This document shows positions 63,865 to 64,000 of a stretch of DNA of 64,000 nucleotides, one piece after another. The notes under the pieces were generated by a model. It had not been told where the DNA came from, made no database searches, and saw nothing but the letters and a program-made list of their open reading frames with translations. The position numbers and the translations under genes are program-made. Location: contig PUDQ02000084.1 of assembly GCA_002964805.2 (NCBI GenBank), forward strand, positions 620,001 through 684,000, given 5' to 3'. This DNA is from Trametes villosa (Eukaryota > Basidiomycota > Agaricomycetes > Polyporales > Polyporaceae). The stretch's first letter is position 1. Each line of letters opens with the position of its first letter.

Positions 63865-64000
63865 TGTTGGGGGTTTCTCGTCGCTTGTGTGAGTGCTGCG
63901 GGGGTGGAAGAGTCAGGGGAGGGGGCTAGCGGCGGGAGGGGACATGGACGAGAGAGACAAGAACAACCATTCCCACCGGCGTCAAAGTTGAACTTCGCCA

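Noticed and set aside
1..64000. Retrotransposon, CRISPR array or viral insertion
   Set aside because: No reverse transcriptase, integrase, transposase, long terminal repeats or regularly spaced repeats are seen anywhere in the window.

Overview
The window looks like nuclear DNA of a filamentous basidiomycete, probably an Agaricomycete. It is GC-rich, and its genes are cut by many short GT-AG introns (mostly 45-65 bp). The protein set fits: a Fur-type NCS1 permease, an aryl-alcohol-oxidase-like GMC enzyme, omega-like glutathione transferases, a fungal three-domain tRNA ligase and an F-box/LRR protein. There are no operons, CRISPR arrays, rRNA genes or convincing tRNA genes. Most long ORFs antisense to the large genes are codon-bias shadows. 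Exon boundaries were read by eye from splice signals and conserved protein motifs.

Layout. 1-1495: 3' part of an NCS1 permease (+). 1578-2423: ICMT-like methyltransferase (-). 2928-5292: GMC oxidoreductase (-). 6148-7103 and 8471-9471: head-to-head pair of GST-like genes. 9881-17223: BRR2 spliceosomal helicase (+, 17 exons, 2165 aa). 17656-19158: thymine DNA glycosylase (-). 19607-21737: F-box/LRR protein (-). 23.8-31.4 kb: tandem segmental duplication. Each unit has an UNC93-like transporter followed by the 3' end of a tRNA ligase gene. The downstream unit runs into the intact ligase (30900-33868, -); the upstream unit holds only a broken relic of it.

34479-36967: Exo70 (+). 37038-39690: EZH2-type Polycomb methyltransferase (-). 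39973-41651: Atg18 PROPPIN (+). 42117-43666: unknown low-complexity protein (-). 44415-45030: Hap3/NF-YB (-). 45747-46334: cupin (+). 46598-47563: Mis12 (+). 49522-54650: large adenylation/carrier/membrane/beta-helix synthase (+, 1621 aa). 55086-56054: third GST-like gene (-). 57323-59274: Atg14-like (+). 60003-63864: 1122-aa coiled-coil protein (-).

Most genes are core eukaryotic functions: splicing, tRNA splicing, exocytosis, autophagy, chromatin, kinetochore, base-excision repair. Accessory and more novel content is concentrated in four places. These are (i) the 1621-aa synthase, which has the layout of poly-epsilon-lysine synthetases but an acyl-type adenylation domain; (ii) the transporter/ligase duplication with its relic; (iii) a small inverted-repeat element inside the first tRNA ligase intron; and (iv) three GST-like genes whose active-site loop sits on a conserved 21-nt microexon, Cys type in one and Ser type in two.
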